From Ectobius pallidus (taxonomy: Eukaryota; Arthropoda; Insecta; Blattodea; Ectobiidae), in the NCBI GenBank assembly GCA_964059195.1, contig CAXKWD010000006.1:68465073-68529072 (forward strand): 64,000 bases of DNA, given 5' to 3'. A program made the translations under genes and the position numbers. Below the pieces are notes generated by a model that did no database searches, was not told where the DNA came from, and saw nothing but the letters and a program-made list of their open reading frames with translations. Position 1 is the stretch's first letter; every line of letters starts with the position of its first letter. Below are positions 25,327 to 34,964 of the stretch, one piece after another.

Positions 25327-25720
25327 TTGTCTAATTCTAAAAATGTGTATCTACCTCCGTTATATATCAAACTAGGATTAATGAAGAATTTCGTCAAAGC
25401 CATGCACAATATTTTGGGTTTCATGTATTTAAAAAAGAAGTTTCCTAATATTAGTGATGCAAAAATTAAAGAAGGAATATTTGTGGAACCACGAATACGA
25501 GTACTAATTCATGATGAAAAGTTTGAGAAACTACTGAATCCACTGGAGAAGCAGCTTGGCAAGCATTCAAAAATGTTACCGTGCTCAGAGTTTTTTGGGA
25601 AATCGAAAGGAGGAAAATATTGTCAACAATCTTATAACATTATACAAAAGTCTTGGTTGTAATGTGTTCTTAGAAGAACATTTCTTGCACTTGTACCTAT
25701 GTTATTAACAGATCGAGACC
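25327..25720 (+). pseudogene. Mobile-element-associated protein fragment (LPPLxIKLGLM family)
   Basis: A 111-codon frame reads SKNVYLPPLYIKLGLMKNFV, then FMYLKKKFPNISDAKIKEGI, then FVEPRIRVLIHDEKFEKLLN. This matches my memory of a protein family in hundreds of copies in arthropod and cnidarian genomes, consensus LPPLHIKLGLMK-FVKA----G--F-YL--KFP-LS-AKIKEGIF-GPQIR-L. After a frameshift the match resumes as FLGNRKEENIVNNLITLYKS and LGCNVFLRTFL, where the family has FLGN.....Y..LV..LL..Y..LGC.MSLK.HFL. The N-terminal and distal C-terminal parts are missing. The biochemical function is unknown to me. Confidence 0.65.
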
Positions 25721-25725
25721 TAAAT

Positions 25726-27387
25726 ACATCCTTTTTTGATCCAGCAGGGGTGTAAAAATACATGAGGGATATTTTATTCGTGTCCACTTCTTTACTTTTT
25801 TACGCTATCTCCATTAGGCTACTGCAGGAGATGGCATAGTAGAGTTATAGAGACAACATTAAAATAAACCTTTTTTCACATTAAAAAAATTAACAATTTT
25901 TGACAGACAAACGAAAAAAGTATGATATATATTAACTTTTGTTTCCTTAACAAGAAAACTGTGGGATTAATTTATTGTTGTGAAATCCTCCCCGGGTTCA
26001 AAATTCAAGCCTTGTGGTCGGCCAATATGAGTTAGGTTTTTCATTGATTCCTCAATCGCAAAGGCCGGACTTGTAGGCTATGTTTACTTTCCATGATTAT
26101 AACAACACAGGAGAAGGAAAGGAATCGAAAACATAAAACACAGTAGTACAGTAGGCCTAGTTGTAAAAGATAAGGTAAGACGGGAAGGGGGAGTTAAAAA
26201 AAACTATATACGGTAAGGTGAAATTGCAGTATTATTTCAGAGGTGACCGTCTCATCGGTCTACAGATCAAGAAAGGAAGCAACAGCTGCGAAAGCTAATG
26301 TCGGAAATTTAAAAAAAAAAAATAAATAAATAAAAAAAAAAAAAATAGATTCACACTATACAAAATATTAAAGGTTACAATCTACTGGTATTAAGGTACT
26401 ACATATAAACATGCAAATAAAATTACGCTCTATAGTTTTAAATACGCACAATAATATACCTTAATAATAATATCAATTATTATTGTGTCAAAGCGACACT
26501 ATATTGTGTTTCTGACACTCTTGTGAATAGATAATTGTATTCACAACCATGTGCACGATGATAATAAAGATAATGATCAATGAAACAAGTAACCTCATAC
26601 CTAAGGTAATGTAAGCTTAACGAGGAAAGGAAATTCATCGCTTATCATTTCAGACATATTCTCGGAAATTTAATACCCGACATACTGTTGTCGCTCCGAG
26701 TCATTTTCTTTTCTATAGACTCTCTAGAATTTCTTTTGTCTAAATTTTCTTATCGACAAGCCAAGATTATTTTCAAGAAATTACCTGTGTGTTACGAATC
26801 TGTCTGGAATTTAAATTAGGCCTATGGTATATTTAAAATAGTTTGCATACCATTGAAACTAAAGAGCATTGCCTTCTGTAAATAGTAAAGCGAAGAATAT
26901 TGAAATTTCTTATTTATCTACCTTGGGAAGTTATTATCTTTATTAAAACCTAATACTACAGTCTAAGAATTGTCATTTTATGTTTAATTAACGGAAGGAA
27001 CTGGCATTAATTGAGGTAAGACATGTCGTTTCAAGTGGTCAGAAAGAAAATTTAATGTACTAAGATTTACTAGAAAGACTTTGTTAACCTAATAGCAGAT
27101 ATTTTCTTAAGGGTATAGCCCTAGGCCAATGACTGTGATAGATCTCTATTATGAATATTTAGGCTCCTCGTAAACCTGCAACGACCCAAGCAAAATGATA
27201 CATTGGATACGAAGAATAGAGTTGCCAAAAATGACTTTCGATCTCAGACCCTTGTCTTCATTCAACACGTTCATAACGATATCCTTCATAAAACTTAAAA
27301 GCAAAAACTAGTATAATTTTAGTAGAACAGTTTCCTTTCAATTACATTTCATGTTAATTCTATGCATACTAAATTCTGTTATTCTTT
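25726..27387. other. No gene recognised; A-rich tract
   Basis: Mostly AT-rich DNA. A-rich runs at 26311-26346 (a-tracts with aaataaat) may be the tail of a retroposed sequence that includes caagaaaggaagcaacagct, but no duplication was found. Confidence 0.4.
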
Positions 27388-27390
27388 ATA

Positions 27391-27889
27391 TAGTCCAGTC
27401 AAATTGTCACAAAAAGGCCACATGGATGCAAAATTTAGGGTAGAGCTAATTTTTTTATATGATGTCTGGGATGGTTTTGAGAGTAATTTCTGACATTTTG
27501 CCACCAAGATTTTTTGCCGCCGGAGCCGCCATCTTGAAAAAACTTCAAATTTTTTAATTTTATTTCTGTTTCTGCCCATTATCTGCCAAAATACGCACAT
27601 GATAAATATGTTTTACTATCCATCCTAAAAGTAGACTAAATTTTATACAGTTCGAGATCAAATTGAGTTTTCTACCATGAATAGTTTCGGAAATACAGCT
27701 CTCCGAATTTCAGCAACATTTTGCAAAAAATGAAAAAATATGAACTTTCAACTAGTTTTTGCTCGCTATCTTCTAAATGACCAAGCCTTCAGTAAAATTT
27801 GAAGGATAACTTTTAAACTAGAGTAAATTTTCAACAAGCTGAGTATTTTAACGTTTTGATACCTATTATAGGTCACCAGATACAGAGGT
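27391..27889 (+). repeat. Left long terminal inverted repeat
   Basis: Inverted partner of 29788-30274. The outer ~400 bp match closely with small indels. The inner ~100 bp are more diverged but end in the conserved aggtcaccagatacagaggt (27870-27889), whose partner is acctctgtatcttgtgacct. Confidence 0.85.
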
Positions 27890-28606
27890 ATCTACAACTC
27901 CTCACATTTCAGAAAACTTATCCAAGGTACAAAAAGTCTAGTTTTGCCTAGGATATTCTAAATGGCGTTTCTCACAGTAAAACCTGTGTTGTCTTAAAGT
28001 TAAATATTACATGGTAATTAACAACCAAACAGTATTTCCAAGAATTTATTAAGGACTTCTTCTCGAGTGTCATCAAACGACTGAAACAACCCTGGATAAC
28101 TCCGGACTTCGCAGTTTCTAACGGAATATGGATCATTCTTAGCATATCTAGTCAGATTTAATTTAGCAGAAGATTCATTATGTTGCTGCGAGAACTGTGA
28201 AGATGATTCCATGTACCATGTTTTATATAAGTTACATGTGCCAGACATGAGGCGTCTCAGAGCGGCTGCGATGACTGAAGACGAACCGTGGGCCCCAGGC
28301 TTAACCTTCTGGAGAAGGAAGAACAACTTCGAATAGCCTATGGATCAGGGACCCTGGATAACTTCACATTGGCCAATAAAATAAAAATAAAAAATAAAAA
28401 TGATAAAAGACTAAGAAAACCAATGTAAACAGAAAATAATAAGAAAAGTTGGTGTAGGTACAGCATTTTAATTTGGAAAGAACTGCGTTTTATTTTAGAA
28501 GAACACTTTGCAGTGTCCTCTGAAAAAATTATTTCCTATAGCAGATACAGTTCTCCGAAAATGGAAACATGTTATCGGAGGAGTGGCACTAAGAGGCTCT
28601 TAGTCA

Positions 28607-29643
28607 TTGCTCCGCACATCGCACGCTAATCAAACAAGCACTAAGAATTGTGAGAGACTCCGATGGGCTGCGCGTTCATCTCCTGATGTCATCTTTGATA
28701 GAACTGCTGTTTTGAAAAGTTCAGAAGAAACTTTTCTCGCCAATGAAAACAACAAGAGGCGCTTCGTACAATTTCAAAAAAAAAATGGATTGCCAAAAGC
28801 TGGAATACAAGTGAAAAAAGGCTGTTGAAGATGCAGATGTCTTGATTGTTAGCACTGCCTTCTCAATGGTATCTCAATACGACACTGTCTTTGTAGTTGG
28901 GAGGATATAGACCTCCTTATTCTCCTCACTGCATTACCATCCCCTCATATAAAGAAGTGGCCACGGGAAAAACCACTTCTGTTCGCTGATTTTGAAGCAT
29001 CCTGAACTAGAAGAGGAGGCTAATGTATTTCTGAACCCTCAAGCTACATCAGGAGAAGTGGCTGAAGTGGGCCAACATTTTTTGGTTCACTTATATGGAG
29101 GAGACCCTGCTACACAAACATTTGACGAACTTCGGCACGGAATATTTTGTAAAAGATGCAGGAAGAATGAGATTTAACTTAGCGAGGCTGCCCCAACCAG
29201 TGTGATGCGGCTCAACTTCATGCCATTCGAACATACCACAAAGTTGATGCATGGCTCGGTGAATACAAAGACCCTTTGAAGTGGGGCTGGGTGAACACTT
29301 TGTTTCCTCTTAATGCCAAGAAGGAGTCAGCTCCAGAATCAATTCTGAAAAGTATTTCCTGTACCTGCAAGAAGGGGTGTTTAAACGCTTGTGGGTGTCG
29401 TAAAGTTGGATTAAAGTGCACAACCATATGCAAACATTGCAATGGGCAGTCGTGTGAAAACATTGCCTACTAACAGTCCTGTCCTTCGACAGTGAGGATG
29501 ACGACACTCCTGATGTGCTACTTAATTTGTTTTTGGATGAAGACGCTGAAGAGAACTTTATCAACACTGGCCAGATTGTGAACATCACGGACGAAATAGC
29601 AGACGTCAACTGCCCAGGTCCCTCTAAGTGCCGAAGACTATGA
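28607..29643 (+). pseudogene. Broken Cys-rich protein gene with DAD and EDIDLL motifs
   Basis: Across at least four frame changes the segment reads: TSTKNCERLRWAARSSPDVI; ETFLANENNKRRFVQF; VEDADVLIVSTAFSM; TVFVVG with EDIDLLILLTAL; then ELEEEANVFLNPQATSGEVA, QHFLVHLYGGDPATQTFDEL, LKWGWVNTLFPL, and the Cys cluster CTCKKGCLNACGCRKVGLKC with CKHCNGQSCEN. An acidic tail ends KCRRL. I recognise this order from an uncharacterised, highly repeated insect protein family (STK..R..., VVGEDVDLLVLL, GWGW, C.CK..C...C.C...G..C...C..C....C.N). The block normally between DLLILL and the LNP segment (a GCDTTS-type region) is missing. The DAD/EDID motifs suggest a metal-dependent PIN-like nuclease fold, which is inference. 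Confidence 0.65.
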
Positions 29644-29787
29644 ACAAACAAGTCATTCAATGCAGTGTTTCACCAGAACTCCAGCTAAATAAATCTTTTT
29701 GTATATAAACGAATGTTCTGTGCAGTTATTGCTCCTAACTTGTATGCACATGTAATTATTCAAACGTTGCTGTATATATATTTTTAA

Positions 29788-30274
29788 ACCTCTGTATCTT
29801 GTGACCTGTAAGAGGTAGCATAAGTTTAAAGTACTCGAAAAGTTTCAAATTACCTCTTTTTTAAGTTTCCATATGGAGTTTTACTATAGGTTTGGTCATT
29901 TAGAAGATAGCGAGCAAAAACTAGTTGAAAGTTCAGATTTTTTCATTTTTTGCAAAAGTTGCTGAAATTCGGAGAGCTGTATTTCCGAAACTATTCATGG
30001 TAGAAAACTCAATTTGATCTAACACTATAGCGAATTTAGTCTACTTTTAGGAGGGATAATTAAACATATTTGTCAGGTGCGTATTTTGGCAGATAATGGG
30101 CAAAAACAGAAATAAAATCGAAAATTTTGAAGTTTTTTCAAGATGGCGGCTCCGGCGGCAAAAAAAAGTGTTGGCAAAATATCAGAAATTACTCTCAAAA
30201 CCATCCCAGACATCATATAAAAAATTAGCTGTACCCTAAATTTTGCATCCATTCTTGACAATTTGATTGGACTA
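29788..30274 (-). repeat. Right long terminal inverted repeat
   Basis: Inverted copy of 27391-27889. The Cys-rich gene relic ends about 145 bp before it, and there is a possible polyadenylation signal aataaa near 29687. Confidence 0.85.
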
Positions 30275-30462
30275 ATATCTTTTAGAACAAATTTTAGTAT
30301 TACATTCTTTGGAGATCTTTCGAGAATATGAACAAGTTACTAAAATTTTTGTTTGTTATGGCTGTAAGTTAGACATGGTACAGCCACTTAAATCCCATCT
30401 ACCTAGGCTGGGATAAAATACGCAAATTTCGGAAACCTTTCTTAAAATCAATAATTATACTA

Positions 30463-30814
30463 CAGTAGATTCTCGATTAACCGAGTTAATGTGGACCACA
30501 GCAACCTCGGACAAACAAACTCTCGGATAACACGGATATACAGTAAAAGGGGATCAGAAAAATAGAATAAGAAAGTAGGATCAAATTACGAAAGCAGCAG
30601 TATCACTGCATTGGTATATATTGACATATAATAAAAAAAATAGTGCAGTAGACATACGTTTGAAAAACTGAAAAATTAAAAAATTAAACACAAACGAAAA
30701 AAAAATCGCGATTTGCGTTCTTCAGCGAATCCTTAATTTTATGTTTTCTCTTATTTTAGGTTTGGATAATACGGAACCCGGTTAAACGAAGCTCGGCTAA
30801 TCAAGACTCAACTG
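30463..30814. mobile_element. Non-autonomous Tigger/pogo MITE
   Basis: Terminal repeats cagtagattctcgattaacc and (inverted) cagttgagtcttgattagcc carry the pogo/Tigger signature CAGT-GA-TCTCG-TTA-CCGA. TA dinucleotides flank both ends (30461-30462 and 30815-30816), the expected duplication. At 352 bp with no transposase frame it is a deletion derivative. It lies 188 bp beyond the long-TIR element. Confidence 0.88.
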
Positions 30815-30965
30815 TATATTTCTTGCTAGAAGCTATAACAATATTACCCAGCCGGTATCAATACCACTTCCTTAATAACTACATAGTTCAACTACACTTA
30901 TTACGTGCTACATAGAACATATCTAGTTCTAAATTTGAGATCAAAAAAACTTGTTGAAACTTGTT

Positions 30966-31048
30966 AAAGTACATGACTTTATTCAATAAAATAAAATAAA
31001 ATAATATAAAATAAATAAAATAAAATAAATAAAATAAAATAAAATTGA
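30966..31048. repeat. (TAAAA)n simple repeat
   Basis: Tract of aataaaataaaataaaat with occasional ataaataaaa interruptions. The minus-strand 68-codon frame here (YLFYFIYFILFY) is a repeat artefact. Confidence 0.85.
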
Positions 31049-31129
31049 TAATTGATACCATCAGTTCAACAACCTTCATTTTATCAATAAGCATAAAATA
31101 AATGTTGTTGATATCATGGTATCAATTAT
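31049..31129. repeat. Imperfect hairpin
   Basis: The arm ataattgataccatcagttc-aacaacc-ttcattttat is followed after ~8 bases by its imperfect inverse (ataaaataaatgttgttgat then atcatggtatcaattat). Arms are ~37 bp with several mismatches. Probably a MITE remnant adjoining the TAAAA tract. Confidence 0.7.
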
Positions 31130-31132
31130 GGA

Positions 31133-32978
31133 TTTTATTTTATTTCGGATATCGGAGGCATAATTTTTTTATGCCGTCAATACGATGTCTCCGTTGGCCG
31201 AATTTGATTCATATTCAGAAGCGATAAAAGGGATATGGAATTGAAATTGTATAGATTACAGCAAAAGTATGTTTAACATTGGATACAGTTTCTGCATGTT
31301 ACTGCAGTTTAATATACATCCAAATTCACAATCCCGGTTAGATGAAAGAGGATATAAAACTTTGACCATAATCATTTCTAACATGGCAGTCTACTATATG
31401 CTCAGATATAGTGCACACTGAATTAGTTTCTATGGACTGTATAACGTAGTTCTAATTATAGTGGAACGAAATTGCCCAAAAAATAAACAGTATGGGCATT
31501 CATTCTGTGTCATTTCTCATCAGGTGAGGCAGTACAGAGAGGGGGTGTGGGTTGAGTGAGGCAGGGAAGGGGCAACAGAAATTGAGTAGCCGTGTCCATG
31601 TTTATTACAGTAGGTATTCGTGTACTGAATCTCATCATACTACACTCCAATACTCTCTCATTCTCTCACACTCTCTTTCTTTATCTCTCTATATATCTTT
31701 TTTCCTTTTATCTCCCTCTCTCTCTATATATATTGCACTCTCCCTTTCTCTCTTTTCCTGCTGCTCATGAAAAATTCATCACTGTAAAAAGCATTTTCTT
31801 TTCAATTTAAATGAACCTACAACAGCGAACGAACCATTCCAATTAGAGGCTGTGACATTCTAAACACCCGTGGTTCGAGTCTGATTGATTCTTTTGTTAT
31901 AGAGTAACAAATGAACACTGAAAATATATTCCTGTAATCCGAACATCTGGGTGCTTTGCAGGCATAGAGAGCAGGATATAACAAGTCTGGAATAGAGCTT
32001 TTTCGTTAGTGGATTACTAAATAAACACAGATTTTAAAATATGTTATTAGTACATTAATAACGATAAAACTGAAGATGAAATAAATACATCGCAGCTGAT
32101 GACTTCGTTGGGAACTTCATAAACACAACGGTAAACGATTTTTATTGACTGAATATGTATTTGTAAATGAATAAAATGAATAAAATAAACATGACCTTTA
32201 CTATGACAATGTCATTTTTTGGATGGTTGTATTTTATATTATCATTCTTCTCATTTTAATCTTCCGTGTAGGTGTTATGTTACTTTTCAGTCTTCTTTCG
32301 AAACGCTAAAGAGTGTCTACACGGGTAACACAAGACTCCTTAAATTTACTTTAAAATCTTTCTCCATTACCAAAACCTAGAAATTTCCAATCGTATTGAA
32401 ATCAGCTTCATAAAATTTCTTATGATTAAATTGATAAATTAATGTAGTCGAATTGTTTAATTGTTAAAGTCGATCTGAAAGTCAATATTATAAAAATAAA
32501 AATATTACCATAAACCGTAAATTGCAGTAAATGGTAACTATTATTATAAGCTATATAATTATTTCTTACCCAAAAAATACAATAATACAAATATACACCA
32601 GATTTAAACGGCACTATGCCAAAAATATGGAAAAGAGACATTAATGTTAGGTTTCACTTAAACGTTTTTAATTTTAAAACACTTTGCAGCCTTCTTATAA
32701 GTAATAATATAACATAGTTTACGCCATTTGCATCCAATTTTCAAATTTGTAAATTGATGTACAAAATAATGTATTTTAATGATATCTACCGCAATTCATC
32801 ATGGCATATTTCTTGTGGCTTATTCGCTTATTATTATGGTATAGTAATAGACAATGCTATAGTAGACAGTGCTTTGCATCCCAGAAAAGAGCATTCATGG
32901 ACGTCCGCAGATATTTTGTCAAGGGGGCCAATGAACGAATTGCTGCCACCACCACCATCACTATGCTACTACAACTAC
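31133..32978. other. No gene recognised; CT-rich patch
   Basis: CT-rich low-complexity DNA at about 31655-31755 (ctctct/tatata). A B-box-like tggttcgagtctg near 31872 lacks a good A box. No coding evidence. Confidence 0.4.
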
Positions 32979-33018
<40 letters not shown>

Positions 33019-33079
33019 GGTCTTCTATTACTATTACTATTCATATTATTATTGCTATTATTATTATTATTATTATATA
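32979..33079. repeat. (TTA)n microsatellite, interrupted
   Basis: About 40 bases of pure tta/att repeats (32979-33018), an interruption with ctattactattcatatt, then a second run to 33078. The isoleucine/tyrosine runs in overlapping frames are artefacts. Confidence 0.9.
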
Positions 33080-33684
33080 ATCAACATCCTTCATTTACTG
33101 TAGCTGGACTTTGGCCATGGCTACAAACAAAACATCTGATGTATACACTCACATGACTTTTCATACACCTTATAATTTCATAGGTACTATTCATATAAAA
33201 TATAAAATGCGACATTTACTTGCATCATATTTATTATAATAAAATGTTTGGGTATAAATGGTTTCAAGTTTAGGGGAAGGGAATTATTCCTACAAGCTAA
33301 TATCTACTCAGCTGTTACAGCTCGTTTTCATCCAAACAACACGAACATACAACAGTATTTGGAGACTTAAACCTCACTTCACATTTAGTTGCTTGTAGTC
33401 ATTTAATTTATAGGTTTATGTGTAAACAATTTCCAGGGAGGGGCAGCGGCCCTACCCTGCCCCCCCTTCCGGACGGCCCTGAGAGCATTACAATATAATA
33501 AATATATGCAGAAGCCTCAGTTACGTAAAAATAAAATAAATTGGATATACTGTCCTTTACTTCCGGTGTACATAAATGTGAAATTTAAATTAATCGAACG
33601 TAACATATCAGTTACATGAAAATACCAAAGATGGATTAAAGTAAAATCGAACAGAACATAAAAGGAACTTGGTGTTCTGTGAAC
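33080..33684. other. No gene; possible hAT end
   Basis: The segment 33430-33483 (cagggaggggcagcggccct, ccttccggacggccctg) is GC-rich; its reverse complement begins CAGGGCCGTCCGG, like a hAT terminus. No partner end was found. The remainder is AT-rich. Confidence 0.35.
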
Positions 33685-33695
33685 TAGTACTCATT

Positions 33696-33895
33696 ACAAT
33701 AAAATCCTCTTGGCTTCCGGGTATCTGCCGCGTCATACTTGAGAAATCTGCCGACGTTTCGACCATCTTGCCGTGGTCTTTATCAAGGCTACTGCTCAGT
33801 AGCCTTGATAAAGACCACGGCAAGATGGTCGAAACGTCGGCAGATTTCTCAAGTATGACGCGGCAGATACCCGGAAGCCAAGAGGATTTTATTGT
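33696..33895. repeat. Perfect 200-bp palindrome (99-bp arms, 2-bp spacer)
   Basis: Bases 33696-33794 are the exact reverse complement of 33797-33895, separated by ct at 33795-33796. The arm contains aaaatcctcttggcttccgg, tatctgccgcgtcatacttg and ggtcgaaacgtcggcagatt. Base-by-base comparison found no mismatch. A transcript would fold into a 99-bp duplex with almost no loop. The frames across it on both strands mirror each other and are not evidence of a gene. Confidence 0.95.
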
Positions 33896-33930
33896 GAACT
33901 CGGGCCGCGGAAGCCTACGATCTTATATTA
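33698..33930 (+). mobile_element. Insertion bearing the palindrome, 13-bp flanking repeats
   Basis: The 13-mer tagtactcattac occurs at 33685-33697 and again at 33931-33943, exactly bracketing the palindrome plus a 35-bp tail (gaactcgggccgcggaagcc, then tacgatcttatatta). This is the signature of target-primed retroposition. The palindrome overlaps the left repeat by two bases (ac). The source element is not identified. The arm motif gataaagaccac...gtggtcgaaacg resembles sequences dispersed through invertebrate retroelements. Confidence 0.8.
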
Positions 33931-33943
33931 TAGTACTCATTAC

Positions 33944-34715
33944 CGCAGAGTACATTTTTTATCGCTTCGCAATTAATTGTGTTAACAGTTGTGAAAGGGA
34001 TTATTAAAAATCCAGTGCATATATCGTACGATTTAATTGAAATCTAACCAAAGGACAGTGGTGGTTTGCAAGCGCCAGTACTTGGGGCGTAGAGGGAAGC
34101 TTAGCCAGACTACATGGGCAGTGGTTGGATAATATTAAAGTAGGTCATTGGCGCGTCCACAGAGAATCTCATCAATTCTCATTGTGCGTGTGGGTTCAGA
34201 GGTCTGGAAAAGCTTTTTTGTTGCCTCTTTGTTGGAATCGATTATATTGTGCAGCAGGAATGTAGACCAAATGTGAATTCAGATTTTCACAAATTTAATT
34301 TTACAAACTACATTAATTTCAAATTACTTTTTAAATTAATTGTAAAATTATTTTCATGTTACTTTATTACATTAATATGTTATAAAATTCTTACGTGTGT
34401 ATTTCCACAGGCAGTTCCACTGGAATACCCACACTGAACATTTGATGCGCAATCCGTAAAGAGTAGGCCTAATATTCTTAATGCGGAATCTTAGAGAATG
34501 CATACCGGACATCCAACCAAAGAGTATATTTTTCCTATTTAAAATATAAATCAGTTATGAGATATGGGCTATACTTGATTCAAAATGAGTACAGAGCAAA
34601 AGTAAACAACTGAATGTGAAAGTACAAAGCACAGTTCACAAGGGTTCGTTTTTTAGACTGATTAGTTGATAACATAAAGTAAAGTCAATGTGTGTCAATT
34701 TTTTTTTTCAGTTAA
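33944..34715. other. No gene recognised
   Basis: A moderately GC-balanced patch at 34060-34240 (caagcgccagtacttggggc) is of unknown nature. The rest is AT-rich with no motif. Confidence 0.35.
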
Positions 34716-34800
34716 GTCTTGTGATTTAGTGGTTAGTATTGCTAGATACACCTCCAAGGGTACCGGGTTTGATTCCCAACTCTGCCAAGTGAAATTTTGT
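34716..34800 (+). mobile_element. tRNA-derived SINE head
   Basis: A-box-like gatttagtggttagtattgc and B box GGGTTTGATTCCC lie at tRNA spacing on the plus strand, followed by caactctgccaagtgaaatt. The downstream body may continue to about 34950, where it abuts the Sailor-like element. No flanking duplication was found. Confidence 0.6.
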
Positions 34801-34964
34801 GTAAGGGGATTATTCCTAAATCTATCATAGCGATAAACATATGTAATCAAACATACGTGCAGATGAATCTTCTGAACAAGATTAATTATCATTTCGGCAT
34901 CCTGTTCCATTCCTGTTGTCGACATCCCAGAATCTTGGTTCTTCTTTTTGAATAACATGATTTA

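Larger units (their letters stand above)
27391..30274 (+). mobile_element. 2.9 kb DNA element with ~490 bp terminal inverted repeats
   Basis: The left end tagtccagtcaaattgtca and right end tgacaatttgattggacta are inverted copies. Matching runs inward for ~490 bp on each side through atgcaaaatttagggta, atgatgtctgggatggtttt, the gccgccatcttgaaaaaact block and tttgctcgctatcttctaaa. The trinucleotide ATA flanks both ends (27388-27390, 30275-30277), consistent with a 3-bp duplication. The interior carries a broken plus-strand gene (28607-29643) of a Cys-rich protein family common in insects. No recognisable transposase is present, so superfamily assignment is open. Confidence 0.85.

Noticed and set aside
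31860..31885. Another tRNA-like SINE (tggttcgagtctg)
   Set aside because: A B box is visible, but no A box at suitable distance and no repeat context.
33608..34007. Frames of 71 and 112 codons containing the same peptide on opposite strands
   Set aside because: They are the mirrored products of the perfect palindrome, not genes.
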